A DNA stretch of 64,000 bases, taken from contig JABCPU010000110.1 of assembly GCA_016800925.1 (NCBI GenBank), forward strand, positions 114,826 to 178,825. The letters run 5' to 3'. Below are positions 46,284 through 58,440 of the stretch, piece after piece. This DNA is from Suillus spraguei (lineage: Eukaryota > Basidiomycota > Agaricomycetes > Boletales > Suillaceae). Both the position numbers and the translations under genes were made by a program. Each line of letters begins with the position of its first letter. The stretch's first letter is position 1. The notes under the pieces are model-generated. The model saw only the letters and a program-made list of their open reading frames with translations. It ran no database searches and was not told where the DNA came from.

Positions 46284-48707
46284 CTACTTCTTGACGAAAA
46301 ACTTCGCAATTCCTTTTGGTTCCACTTTCTTCCGTTTCGACGATGAACTGCGAGGTACAGGCACCAATCCGTCATTGCTGTTTGCCAAGTCCTGTGCGAA
46401 ATGAAAGTCGCTATGTTCCGATCGTAACGTCACCAACCGCTGTGCTACTTCGTTGGGACTACCTGTCGTTTGGCCTTCTTGAAGTGCGATCGTCTTACAG
46501 CATCGGGTACATTTGAATGAAACAGCCTCGACATCACTAGATCTGGGGAGAACAAGCTCAGTGTTCTCAGGCGAGACCAGAGGCTCATCTTCTTCACGCG
46601 AACGTTTGAGAGATGTTGGTGGTTGGATATCTTGAGTAGTGAAAAACCCTTCAATGCTTTTCTGGCCCATCTCGGCCTTCTCCAGGCCAGTAAATGCTAG
46701 CTGGACCGATGTGATATTGACGGTCTTTGTATCGCCAGTAAGTTCTTTCCAAAGCTTATCCGCGGCTGTCGCAATCACGTCTACTGTCACATTGCGGACG
46801 AAAGGAAACGTTGCTTGTTTAGATCGCGACGTTTCGTATCCTGACGTATCCCTAACTCAACAAATAACATTCGGTGCTGCAAAATTAAATCACCTTTGCG
46901 AGCATGGAGCACAATAGTTTTGGGCCAGAGCGTCGGTATTGACACTCTTGCATCATTGAGTCGTAACGCCAGCTCTGCAGCAAGGACTCTAATCCATTGG
47001 TGTCCATCCGAGGGTTGGGTTATCGGTTTCGGAAGGTTCTTCGACGCCAACATGCTCTTGAAGAGCGCGGACTTTTCCTTGACTACGAACCAGCTGTAAA
47101 TGCGAAAGGTGTAGCCAGGTCACATTAGATACCTTCGGTGCGGTCAATACCACTAATATTGTATAATGGATAAACGTTCGCTGGGGATAATAAACAAATA
47201 TCTTACCGAAGCAATTCATATACCCATAGCGCATTCTCACCAAACTTGCTTTGCATTTCGTCTGCCATGTATAAGAAAGTGAGATAGATGAAAAGATTAT
47301 CTATTACCCAGTGAAACCGCTCTTTAATGGAGTGAGCGATGGGTAGATATCGAAAAGAGCAGTTCATTACTCACAACAAGTCACCTACAGTTGAAACATC
47401 ATACTCTTTTGCTAGGGCATCGCCGAGCTTTCCACCGAGAAAGCGAATCTAGTGTGTCTGGTAGTCAAGATAGACAATACAAGTCAAGTTTAGAGACATA
47501 CTTTTTGAAAGGGTAAGGGATGGAGGTAATTCGGAATGGCCTGGTTCCGCAGGATAGTCTATGCATGTTTATTCAGTTATCAGTGCCAACTTGGAACTTG
47601 GAAGACTGACTTGACTGTTGGGTTTCTTGTAAGAAGCGCAAAGCTAAGAAAGAGATTGAGCGCAATCAACCAAGGGAAGAAAAGCACCAACCTTCGCAAG
47701 GAATTTATTACGAGCAATCCCCTGTATCATCGATTGTGCATGAGATGATTACGAGCTCACTGACAAGGACGAGATGACGCTTACAGCAGACGTTGTATAG
47801 CCTAACTTTGAATGTATGTCTTCACGAATATTCTGCATCAGCTCTGCGGCAATTGACAGCGCTACGTCGTGCCATGTTGCACTACCATCAACTTCAATGT
47901 TAGATTTTTCACCAGCATCATCAGTTCTTTCTGGTAGCAAGGCTGTTCCCAGATCATCCCACTTTATTGGAGGTGGCGGTGGTAGCGGGCTGTCTATCCC
48001 ATCTGGGGCATCGGTAGGAGCTTCGGCAAGGTATGGATATTTTTCAAGTAACTTTTCTCTCACAGGACGAGTAAAGTCTATGAATGCTTCATCAATGGAG
48101 GCTTTCTCTTGTTTGACGTCAGCTGACCATAAGAAATAAGTATCATGCGCATCTCACCAATCTCACCGGTCGGAAGAGCCTCCTTAAACATGGCGATGAT
48201 CTTGTTACTTTCACGTCGATATAGATCCAGGGACACCTTTTGAATAAGGAATAACAGGTCTACTTCTTTCGCATTCGAAGCGTTAAAGGATGCAAAACAC
48301 ACCTTATGAGTGCGTGTATCGACGTTTTCCCAGTAGCCGGGCTCCTTCTCGCCCTCCTTGTAAGTCGCTACATGCACGGCAAGTAGATTGGGACATTTCT
48401 TTTTGGCATCCTTGATCTTATCCATGCGGGATATGCCAAATTCGCGTGCAGGGTAGCTCACTGCTATGAGGCTCTCCCATTGTTGTACAACGATTGGTAC
48501 GCTCGGGTCGAGCTCAAGCCGGACGCGTTCGCAAGCAGCATAGAAGGCGTCGCTATCGCACAGGGCGACAACGCGCAAGGGATCTCTGACACCGAGGTTA
48601 TTGGATAGAAGGTGTCTGTAAGTTATGATTGGTCCCAAGTCGTCATAATCTTGGTTCGTGGCCTTTGCTTTGCCTTTCCAGGGTGAGTTCATGAGGAATG
48701 CTGGCAA
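46284..48707 (-). CDS. RAD30: DNA polymerase eta (Rad30, Y-family)
   Basis: Nine exons: 48158-48707, 47785-48107, 47692-47721, 47611-47643, 47502-47558, 47385-47448 (or to 47375), 47207-47261, 46894-47093 and 46284-46840, about 622 aa. Y-family palm motifs: ALCDSDAFYAACE and SIDEAFIDFT (catalytic Asp/Glu), with YPAREFGI. SAGIARNKFLAKLCASYKKP is the thumb, FLGGKLG the HhH region. The C-terminus carries a PIP-like QKSIEGFF, a UBZ-like zinc finger (CTRCC...HSDFHFA) and a final KGIAKFF PIP box, typical of Rad30. It performs error-free bypass of UV dimers in the nucleus. The 47375/47385 donor is uncertain; GTGACT keeps the frame, the stronger GTGAGT does not. Confidence 0.9.
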
Positions 48708-48713
48708 ATTTGA

Positions 48714-49944
48714 TCACAGTGTTCGTCGTTGGAGCAAGATGATGTGAGCGGCGGGACCCCGGACGATACTCAACTCTTGGACTTCGGTCATTTTCAACTT
48801 GGGAGCAGTTCAATCCTTAGGTGACAGGACTACTTATTCGAGTGCATAGTTACATCATGGTGCGCAAGTTGGCTGATCGGAGAACTTCGTGAACTTGAAG
48901 TTATTCATCGATTCATGCGACCCCAGTACTAGTGAGATGCTGTCTATCTTATTTGCGTTCTGCCCGTTGATCACTTACTATCTTCCAAGTTCTCCCTATT
49001 CCGCCTCCACTGCCTTTGCCAGCCCTAGTAAAACATCCGAGTGGTGATGGCGACCAGGAATATCACGGTCATAGATGCTTGAACGCTTGAACGCTTGAAC
49101 CACAATCTTCTGCTTCAGGAAAGCGCGAATGTTCAAGTTTTCTATCGTACTGTTCCGACAAAACTTGCCTCACCGCTGGGTATCATCACTGGCAATATAT
49201 TGTCATAGTTATCCTCCACATGCTCTTTCGCATATGCCTTTTCCGAATACCACACGAGTATGGTATCATTGACCATTGACCCTTCGCTTCACATCAACTG
49301 TTGGCACGGACTGCCTTAGGTGGACGTGTAAACAACCTGACGTCGCATGCTTCAAATTTCAGTACATGCTTCTGGGACAAACTAACGAGCCATCTTGGCT
49401 AGTACTCGCATGCATTTAAAGCTATGGTTTATCAGTTTCACTATTCTCATCCATCTCATAACTTGGAGCAGATCAGCCATAACTATACAATACCCTGCTT
49501 TCCTGCTTTTAGGACCATTAGCAATGTCTGTCAGCTGATGTTTCTCCGCCACTTAGGTTTTTCTGTGCAACATGCCATCAAACCTATATCTACAGATACC
49601 CAAGCATTCGCAACTTAGAAATGGATGCAGACCGTTAGAGGTCGCATGGGAGTGAGTTGACACCATGATCCAGCTCGCTTCTTTCCATGGCATATATGCG
49701 AGTTAATATCAGCTGCCATCGACTGCGTGACCGTCGAGGATTCATGGGTGTCGTTCTCCAATCTAGAGGCCTAGTTTCGTCAGCAGCTGCTTTGTCTTAT
49801 CTAGTCACCGGTCTTTCTTAGAAGGGACGGCTCGATCCAAGTCTGGCTTTTCGATGATCATGTCTTTCGAAGTCCGACGCGTCACGCAACAGCATTCTGT
49901 GTATACGAGCCTCGTGTTGACCTCGTGTAATTGTCTCCATCATC
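48714..49944. other. Intergenic, divergent promoters
   Basis: About 1.2 kb between the starts of the polymerase eta and SRA-YDG genes, which are transcribed divergently. I see no other gene. Confidence 0.45.
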
Positions 49945-51687
49945 ATGACAGTCACCGACAACATAGTGGACTACTTTAGCGCTCTAGAACGACGTAGATT
50001 TAAAGACCTCTACAGTGACTCAGCCGAGGAGTTGGAATCAAATCATGATGAGATCACCAGCAGAGAGGAGAAATGGATAGGAGAATCTGAAGACGAAATC
50101 ACCAATGAAGGGGCCGAGGGGGTGGGAGAGTTTCAAGACGAAATCCCCGACGAAGGGGTCGAGGGGGTGGGAGAATCTCCAAATGAAATCCCCGACGAAG
50201 GGGATGAGGGGGTGGGAGAATCTCCAAATGAAATCCCCGACGAAGGGGATGAGGGGGTGGGAGAATTTCAAGACAAAATCGCTAACGAAGGGGCCGAGGG
50301 GATGGAAGAAGATCAGGACGAAGTGGCCAGCGAAGAGGACAAGGACATAGAGGAGGATCCAGAAGTAATTGCCAGAAGAGGAGATGACGAGATTGAGGAA
50401 GATCCAAAAAACGTCACCCGCAAAGTGGCCAAAGAGCTGAGGACCAGTCGTGCCAAGATGTTGTTAGTAACGTTTCTCAGAATTTCCCCCTCAATCCCAC
50501 TGCTTACGCTCATTCTTTGCAGGCAATGCTTTGGGGAGATTCCCAGAGTACCTGTTGGCACTAGATGGAGCACTCGGTGCGTATTCTTATTACTCGTTTG
50601 ACGATATCACTTATCTCATCTGTTTATGTGTTCGCAGCAAAGGATGTTATTATTCTGGCGTACACCGCTCAATGCAGGCTGGAATACAAGGTAGTAAGGT
50701 ATCGGGCGCTTGCTCAATCGTCGTTTCGGGTCAATATGATGGTGATGAGGATTTGGGTGACACGATGTAAGCACCTTGGCGTTTATTTTCGAGCTCTTTC
50801 GATAGTCTGACCTATGCGTATAGCCTCTATGTAGGTGCAGGTGTGTACTTGCAATATGGGTTATAATATGGTATACCAAAACGTAGTACCATTAGGGGGT
50901 GGCATCGATAATAACGGCTGGCCTGTAAGTTGCTTGCTTCTTCCTATAACTGACCGCCCATCAAATTCCCCAAGAAACGTCCTGGCCCGCAGGTTTTTCA
51001 CCAGGAATGGACAGGTTGGGGAAATGAAGCACTTCGTGTGAGTTCTATCTTTAATGAACGCGAGGTCGAGAAATAACAATACAATAGAAATCTTGTGACA
51101 CAGGCAAGCCCGTGCGCGTCGTTCGGAGCTCGAAGTTTCTTTCTGAATTTGCGCCCTACTCGGGCTATCGGTATGATGGCTTGTACACTGTTACACATGT
51201 GCAAACATTTCTGTAACTATAGACATGAGCGAACACTGATACTTTATCTTCAAAGGCGTGCAGAAAGATGGACGAAGCTGATCAGCTTTATATCTGTCGC
51301 TACATCCTGGAGGCAAGTTTCTCTAGTTTTAGTTGTGTTCAATCTTTGATCAGACTGACCAAATGTCAAAAGAGAATTCCAGGCCAACCACCTTTACCAC
51401 GACGGGACAACTATGGCATTGAGATGTCACGGTACTCCCCCGCCTCCATGGCCACATCAGACACTGTCGTCTTGCCCTCAGGGGCATCAACCTCTCATAA
51501 GCGCAAAGCCTATTTCGAAGATGATCCACTGATCCATGCCGATACAAGATACATGAGGCGCAAACTCTTTCACCAACTGGTGCTCGACTATGACAGTGAT
51601 GACGAAGAGGGACAAGACGAGGACCTCGTGTTGGAATCCGAAGGATCCGTGGCCGAAGGATCAGAGATAGGTACGAGCGGGAGGTGA
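49945..51687 (+). CDS. SRA-YDG domain protein with acidic repeat N-terminus
   Basis: Nine exons: 49945-50459, 50523-50576, 50638-50766, 50824-50840 (17 nt), 50896-50924, 50975-51064, 51109-51198, 51256-51312 and 51373-51687, total 431 aa, in frame. Residues ~50-172 are Glu/Asp/Gly-rich with 15-aa repeats. The SRA domain spans about 172-330: FGEIPRVPVGTRW, GVHRSMQAGIQG, SIVVSGQYDGDEDLGDT, YVGAGGG, PVRVVRSSK, YSGYRYDGLYTV, LYICRYILERIPGQPPLP. SRA domains bind 5-methylcytosine in hemimethylated CpG (UHRF1). The C-terminus is acidic (DYDSDDEEGQDEDL). Intron 8 is a GC-AG intron (GCAAGT donor). A nuclear methylation reader is likely; there is no RING or PHD. Confidence 0.88.
50095..50364 (+). repeat. 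45-bp in-frame tandem repeat
   Basis: Five clear 45-bp units (50095-50319) plus a degenerate sixth encode EI(P/T)(D/N)EG(D/V/A)EGVGE(F/S)(Q/P)(D/N). Units 2-4 are nearly identical, suggesting recent expansion. The tract lies in exon 1 of the SRA protein, with no frame change. Confidence 0.85.
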
Positions 51688-51689
51688 TA

Positions 51690-52800
51690 AGGAGAGTGGT
51701 CCGAGCGCAAGCCAAGTTTGGCCAATTGGGTGGTAGTGACGTCGTCCCTGCGCCCTGCAATATATATCAAGCGTTATGTATATTTTTTGTTGCTTTTCCA
51801 CTTACCTTATAGTAGGCGCTCAAGTGCAGAAACATCTCAGTTCTTTTCAAGAGACTGAGATTTACCTTGTTATCTAGCGCGCCCCGCTCCCTCCCGTTCG
51901 TCTCATAATCCCAGACCCCGGTAGTAGCTCATGGTCCCCATATACTTTATCCAGCTCGTCGTTGAGAGCGAGTTACAGTTGAAAGATATCCTGTTTGCCT
52001 TTAGTATCATCATTTGAAATCTCTGTTTACTGATACTGCTCTCTATGTGATAGGTCGCCAAACCAGTAACCCAATGCTTTCGCTTTTCTAGTCATATCTT
52101 AATTTGATGTATATGTAACATTACATGCTTACCTCCTGTACCGATAGACGAATGATACGACTTTCGAGTCCGCCGATGTTATATCAAGCTATGCACCCAA
52201 TGCGCAGTAAGCTACGGCCATGAGGATCCATATGATATATGCTCAATGGATGTAAGTATTGAAAGGACATAACAGACAGCTAGGGCAATATCTATCGCCC
52301 GCAGCTATCACTGGTGGGCAAATCGACATATCGTGGTGGGGTCTAAGGCTAGTTCAAAAACCTTGCTCAGAAGTAGTTGAGCTCAGTACTATTCACGCTA
52401 TCTGAACTTGTCCAGAGCCATTCATATACGCAGTGTTGACTCGGATACCTAAGGATATTATCTTGCGATAAGAATTTATATCCCAAGTATCATGGGTCGG
52501 ACGTAACAGTTGTCTGTCCATCCCACCATGCGAGGCCTTTGTAAATGACATTCTACAAGCTTGCAACGAGACGAAAAAACGTGTCGTAGGAAATTCAGAC
52601 ATAACTCTCGAAGTGTTCGAGATGTTGTTAGCAACGGCGAGGTTTGTTTACAACAGTTGTCGCAGCCTCTAGAAGTTCTACTGATGTGTCTTGCCGTCAA
52701 CCTGCACCATTGCGATTCTGCGAACGCAGAAGCACAAATCACTGTAGCTTAGCGAGGCACCCAATAACACACAGACGTGAGTGTATCCTACCACGCTAGT
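51690..52800. other. Intergenic, nothing recognised
   Basis: About 1.1 kb between the SRA gene stop and the small secreted protein. Short open stretches overlap each other on opposite strands and show no conserved content. Confidence 0.4.
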
Positions 52801-52803
52801 GAG

Positions 52804-52986
52804 TCATGGAATTGGATCAAACCTACTTAGTATGCTTACATGATTTTGATCTTGTATTGCTTGGCAATGCTGGCCAGCGCAGCAATCAAGGAAGTCGCAG
52901 AGTAAGGGGCATTCATCATCACTGATAGGCATAGACACTGTCGAGGTGAAAGCAGTAGCAACAGCGAGGATGAAGGAGAGTCGCAT
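52804..52986 (-). CDS. Small secreted Cys-rich protein 1
   Basis: 60 aa, starting MRLSFILAVATAFTSTVS, a clear signal peptide cut near residue 18. The mature part is Cys-rich (CPLLCDFLDCCAGQHC, six Cys). A GTAAGC donor follows NH, so a spliced version is possible, but I see no better exon. Its size and pattern fit fungal small secreted proteins of unknown function. A paralogue with the same leader lies at 53804. Confidence 0.6.
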   Translation of the reverse strand: MRLSFILAVATAFTSTVSMPISDDECPLLCDFLDCCAGQHCQAIQDQNHVSILSRFDPIP

Positions 52987-53803
52987 TATTTGTGAGATGA
53001 GATATGGGATCCCCAATCAAGTTTAGAATGGCTTGCTTTTGTATACTGAATAGTGAGTGCTCTGTGTAGATCCTGTCCACCTGAAATACCCTTTTAAATA
53101 GACGACATTTTCACTGCCAGCAGGATTTCAACTTGATTTGAAATTTACTCTGAGTTCGTCCCCGGAAGAACACTCTATGAGCTATAGAATGTTCTCCCGG
53201 GGAGTAGACTGTAGGCTTGGTAATGTATAATCCTTACGGCCTACGCCGATGGGTACCACACCAGTGATCGGCAAAACCCAACTGGCCCGCCTGAACGTTG
53301 AACCAGTGCGGGCCTTATATGTATTTCTCGATAGACTCCTCTGACGTTTCTTCACCGGGCAAAGACGTGGCATGGCTAGACACGATGGTATACGTGGAAG
53401 AACGCAGGACCTCTGATAATGCTTATGAAATGAATCCGCAAACTACCTACGTGTTCGTCAACCATACTGCACCATTGCGATTCTTTGGAGCTCAAGGCGC
53501 ACACAAGTACACAGACATGCTTTTTTTATTAAAAAATCCGGCTTTTTGTCCATCGAGGATGATACTCTATGACGGATAGTGCCTTCTAATCCATGGGACT
53601 CCTAGTGTCCCTTCTGATATCTGGAGTCGCGAATATCCTGATGCGAGGCGTGCCTCCATCCGACAGTCCGCTCTTCAACGACATTGAGATGAAATGAATT
53701 TAGTATCTGTTATTGGTGGAGGTTGGTTAGTGTGCGGTGATGGATCACATAGGACTAATGCCATAGTATCCTGGTGAGTCACCGCGGCAGGGTTGGATGA
53801 AAA

Positions 53804-53968
53804 TTACTCCTGCTCACATGGGTGGAGTACATTCCGTTGCTTCCTGGCCGTCCGACAGCAGAAAGGATTGTAATCACAGCATTGAGGGTATCGTTCGTCA
53901 CCGACAGGCATACTAGACACTGTCAAGCTGAAAGCAGCAACAACGGCGAGGATGAAGGAGAGTCGCAT
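53804..53968 (-). CDS. Small secreted Cys-rich protein 2
   Basis: 54 aa, starting MRLSFILAVVAAFSLTVSS with the same signal peptide as protein 1. The mature part (PVGDERYPQCCDYNPFCC) keeps paired Cys but the spacing and C-terminus differ. It is inside the tandem duplicate. Function unknown. Confidence 0.55.
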   Translation of the reverse strand: MRLSFILAVVAAFSLTVSSMPVGDERYPQCCDYNPFCCRTARKQRNVLHPCEQE

Positions 53969-54499
53969 TATTTGCGAAATGTGATATGGAATCTAAAAAT
54001 TCAAAGCTGCCAGCGAACGGTGAGAGGACAATTTGCTTTTATGTGTTGAATGGTGTACAGAACCTGTCTATGTGAAATACCCCTTCAAACAGCCGACATT
54101 TACACTGCCAGCAGACTTCTGACTCAATTGCTGTCCCTAACATTCCCTCGGCAGAAGAACAGTAGAAAACGCTGGTAATGTGTAATTCCAACCCACACGG
54201 CTTACCGTGATGCCGACAGGTGACACGAGCAACAGTAGTGATCAGCAAAACCCAAATTAGCCCTGAACCATTGCGGGTTATTGTAAATACCTCTGTATAC
54301 TCTGACTCGGACATTTCTTCACTGAAATGCACATTTCATAGCAGGCGCGGACGTGACACCAGACACGATGTAGGTGGAGGAATGTAGGACCCCTGATTTG
54401 AATGCCTATTCGGACGTCAGCACTCAGCAAGGATCAAGTTGAGTCAGGTTACTATCCGGACCTTGTGTTCTTGTAGGTGTACAATGTGAACTTGAACTT

Positions 54500-55060
54500 G
54501 CCATAGTTAGATACTTCCTTTTGTCACTTTATAATTTTAAGATGCCAGGTAACCAAGAAAACAAGGCAAGTCCCGAGTATACAGCACATCGGCGAGTAAC
54601 ATGCTTGTACCTTGACGCTTGTTCGCATAGGGGGCCAGAGGTTTTGAGTCCAGCTAAGACGGGATCGGGTACTAGGGGTGCTGTGTTCTGGTATATTAGA
54701 GAAGTGGCGGTAATACTACCGCATAAAGGAAAACAACGAAGAAGGGCCTGTTGATACAGTGCCACGGTGCGATGACCAGTGACCACAGGAACGAGATATG
54801 AATGTAGATATATATTGGTCGAAGACATTGACAAGATCTCCTGCATCGTCAGGAAACCCTCGATGTGGTGTTCAATGAGCGCCTTTGATGAAGGATCCAA
54901 ATGGCCAGGAGATCACTTCTCTGAAGTAGCGGAGATATTGCATGTGCATATAGGGTCGTTATCGTAGGATATAGCCAGCAAAAGTTCCAATGTTCATATG
55001 AGATAACCAACGAAAGAGCCGCATGGATGTCAGTGATACCACTGGCATAGCGTTCATTAG
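54500..55060. other. Unassigned region beside the integrase fossil
   Basis: Possibly further decayed retrotransposon sequence; a 123-codon open stretch on the minus strand (54529-54900) has no recognisable domain. Confidence 0.3.
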
Positions 55061-55067
55061 AAGAACA

Positions 55068-55286
55068 TCAGCGGATTAAGTACTGAGCTGTATAGGGACG
55101 GAAAAAGACAGTATGGAAGGTAGGATGTATGAGGAAGGTTCGGTTTATAAGCACGTTCTCCAGGACCTTTAAAGGTACAAAACAATGATCATCGAGCTTC
55201 TTTGATGGACGGACGGATTTCAAGTAAGTGGCTTCCACATAGACCAAATCTCTGGGTTGATATGATATTCCGGGGCGTCCTGACAA
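55068..55286 (-). pseudogene. Ty3/Gypsy integrase C-terminal fossil
   Basis: A 72-codon stretch with DLVYVEATYLKS.RPSKKLDDH....LKVLENV and IHPTFHTVFF matches the end of Gypsy-type polyproteins, where the integrase meets the chromo-like region (usually DLVYL.A.N..T.RPS.KLD). It is isolated, without protease, RT or RNase H nearby. Confidence 0.65.
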
Positions 55287-55744
55287 TATTCATCGCAGTA
55301 CTATTTCATACTTTCTGCTGCTTGTTTCGAAGCTATGACTGTTTCTGCGTAAATTCGTGGCCACAAGTAGGTTCGCAACATAAGTTCGGTGGTTTTGCAT
55401 CGCCCTGGGTGACCTGATGCAGGGAGGTCATGATGATCATATTTAATTCGCGAGCTTGGTGAAGTACCGCGTATCTCGAAGCTTGTGCACGACCTTCAAG
55501 ATGAGAGGGACAGAGTAGCGATTTCTGGTAGTGCCTGCCAGCTTAGGGTGTTGTTATATAGCAGGTGTTCCTATGGCCCGCAAGGTTTTGAAGAGTCCTG
55601 GGAGATCCTGGTAGCCGAGATATAATATGTGCAGCTAGCACAGGCGAATACATACTAATGTACACTTCATAAATACCAATTCCACGCGCAATAACCCAGG
55701 TGAAAAAAGCGAGAGAGCAAACAAACAAACATAACAAACCACCG

Positions 55745-58075
55745 CTAAGGGTGATTATCAACGAAGTCTATAGCAGCGTCCAGTCCCCTCACAAGTTTTT
55801 CCGCTCGCATCGACATACCCCTCACGATACCAACCTTTTTCTTTCCAGTACTGGAGCCTTCTGCGTCTTGTGCGCGATGGAGGTTCTCTGTCGGGACTGA
55901 ACGGAGGTTAGACCCTGAATGTGCATGTCGGATATGGGTGCCTCGTGATGATGACGATGATGGCGCTCCTGTGCGCGAGCCATTAATGGCAGTCGATGAA
56001 CGAATGGAGTCTCCCTTTTCCCTGTCTTTCATTAGCCTGGATAAGCTACCTGGAGTGAGCGTCGAAGACCGTCTCCGCAGAGACGTGTGGGGGACGGTGC
56101 CCACGCTCACAGTGCTGACCATCCTATTCTTGACCCTCCCAGGCACACGTAATTCGAGAGAAGTGCGAGAAAAAGAGTCTGCGCATTGGATGACATTGTT
56201 AATCGTGGGGTATGCGGGGGGTGAGCGCGGGGGTGAGTAACCCCTTGGGGAACCCTGAGAAGATACATCTGAAAGTGGTGGGGTGGGTAGGGGCGAGGGG
56301 CTTGGCGGTTGGTCGGAGTCACTGGGAGAATGAATGATTTTCTGATGATGAGCATGACACTGCTTCACGCTTCCTTGCCTCTCTAGATCCCTCATCCAAC
56401 CCTCCCACTCCATCTCGCTCTCTCCATCAATTTCGCCTGACTCCGAGTCCGAGTATGGCGCAAAAGAACTGGTGGAAGATTTACGACACATTCCTTGCGA
56501 GAAAGCGAATCGCGGACTGCGGATATCGTACAATGAGGGTTCTTGGTGAGCATTTTCGGACCACAGGACAAATGCGAGGGGTTTTCCAACATCTCCCATG
56601 CCAGCCTTGCGCGCGGTCTCGACGGTTTTCGTGCGCCATTCTGGGTATGGAAGGGAGTCGTAAGGGGAGGAATAAACAAAAGGCGTGAGAGCGGGAGAAG
56701 AGACGTTGTTCCAGTAGTTTGCGACTGTGATGATTGATGAGGTGGGGAGGAACGATGATGATATTGGATGAGAGGTATAGCGGTGAAGGATGCGGAGGAT
56801 GTTCGAGAAAGCTGTGCGGGAGAACAGTTAGAGAGACGGACGACGCGAATTAAATTGAGTACCATGATCATCGAGTAAATCGAGGACGAGCCATTCGCCT
56901 TCCCCGCAACAGATGTCTTCCGGATTATAGTCGGAGGACGATGAATTCTTATGATGATCTCCCTTGTCTGGAGGTTCATTTATGGCTTTGTCCGGTAGAG
57001 AGTTTATGTCTGTCACTTCAATTTGTACGGCAGTTTTCCAGTCTTCCGAAATCGGGACGAGGGGAGAGACAAGGGTGGTGAAGAGGCAGAGACGGAGGAT
57101 GCCATAAACTCCTTGCTTTGAAACTTGAGGCAAACGACGCGTTGTTCTGCAATAATAGAACAAGCTCTTGCAAGAGACTCTGCACCACGAAGCGCGCGTA
57201 ATGATGTCAATGGGAAATGATGCAAAGGGGTCCCGCCCTGGTAGTTTGGAGGTGAGTAGGTAATGCAATCATTGTAGATCCAAAGGACGCACGGATGAAT
57301 CCTTGCAGAGAGACAGTGTGCCATGATTTATGACTATCCATCGATCTTTCCATTCGACTTTAGCTTTTTTCGTCTTCTTTTCGGGTTGCAAGGAAATCTG
57401 AATAGCAGTTGTCTTGTCTCTGCCTCTTGCGTGTAGCCTATTGCCAGTGGCTGAAGGGGATTCGAATCGGCCTGACTTCACACTCCATACTGCACGGAGG
57501 GCCCTGGATTTAGACTCGAAGTAGGGTTGGACATACTCCGACATGATTTCTCTTGGTAATTGGACGACTTTTCCTGAGCGGTGCATTTCTAGAAGTTCGT
57601 AAGGCCGAAGGTTGTACCACGATAAAGTATAGTCATCTTCTAGAATTGTTCCCGTTGAGAAGGAGATAAGCGTATACTGGTCGGTAACTGGGCTACTGCC
57701 AGGTTGAATGGTGTGTGAAGTGGCAGTCTTTCCAGGCCGACGGGAATATATAGTCTGACGCCTGAGTTCTGGGTGGCGATAGGAAAGGTCATCAAAGTCA
57801 TCCGAATCTTCGTCATATTCGTCATCCTCGTTATAACCATCATCCACACTATCGACTGAGGTACGTGTCCTGATGCTGGAAGCAAAGGTAATAGGAGAAA
57901 CCGGGCGCTGAGCGGGGAGATGGGGTGTTTGAATGATATTGCATTTGGAAAGTATCCAATGCTTGACCTGTTTAATTTTCTGGTTATCGTCCAAGTGCGT
58001 TATGAACCACTGATCATAAGGCACTACATTATGTAGTTGTGCGGGTGCGTGTGATTTGCAGGAGACGCGTTCCAT
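55745..58075 (-). CDS. PH-domain-like protein, one-base frame disruption
   Basis: Exons 57293-58075, 56863-57237 and 55745-56811. Exon 1 has an acidic run (DDEYDEDSDDFDDL), then SWYNLRPYELLEMH and WKDRWIVINHGTLSLCKD, the beta strands of a PH-like domain, continued in exon 2 (LRALRGAESLARACSII..QRVVCLKF). After it come EDWKTAV and a Glu-rich stretch. The last exon is Ser/Pro-rich (PSPSPLPTPP) and basic. Exon 2 is one base short at about 57107-57115: AAGGAG where AAGGGAG would restore GVYGILRLCLF. A similar protein type is known only as fungal hypothetical PH-domain proteins; function unknown. Confidence 0.65.
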
Positions 58076-58440
58076 GTCAGCAGTTTCTTATCAACCTGAA
58101 ACATTTTGACTGCGCACCGAATCTGCATGCTACTGCCAGTAATGGACGACAGTTTTCTGACTGCATCGCCTGCTGTTGCAGTGGTCAGTCGACAAATGTT
58201 GTCAAGCAGCTAAATGTTGGTCACATAGGCAAACGGAGACAGCCGTGATGTCACTTCTTGGCAGGTTGCAAACCTTATTACTAGAAAGCACCAGAAGCGC
58301 GGATCATCTATTCAGGCAGCCGGCACGTTGTGTAACTTGCGCTACTCGAAACGGCTTACTACTGGAATTATCATCATCCGATACTATGGTTGTAGACTAA
58401 GTATGCAGTCGAACATATTTGTATGTTGAGGATGTCGAGG
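58076..58440. other. Intergenic, nothing recognised
   Basis: Short region upstream of the PH-domain gene; no gene seen. Confidence 0.35.

Larger units (their letters stand above)
52804..54480. repeat. Tandem duplication carrying the two small secreted proteins
   Basis: The unit around 52804-53480 is repeated at 53804-54480: gene, promoter (TGTGAAATACCC.TT.AAA, ACACTGCCAGCAG), and upstream blocks such as AGTGATC.GCAAAACCCAA and GACGTTTCTTCAC. Both units face the same way. The copies have diverged clearly. Confidence 0.6.

Noticed and set aside
47816..48139. 107-codon + strand frame
   Set aside because: Antisense of polymerase eta exon 2.
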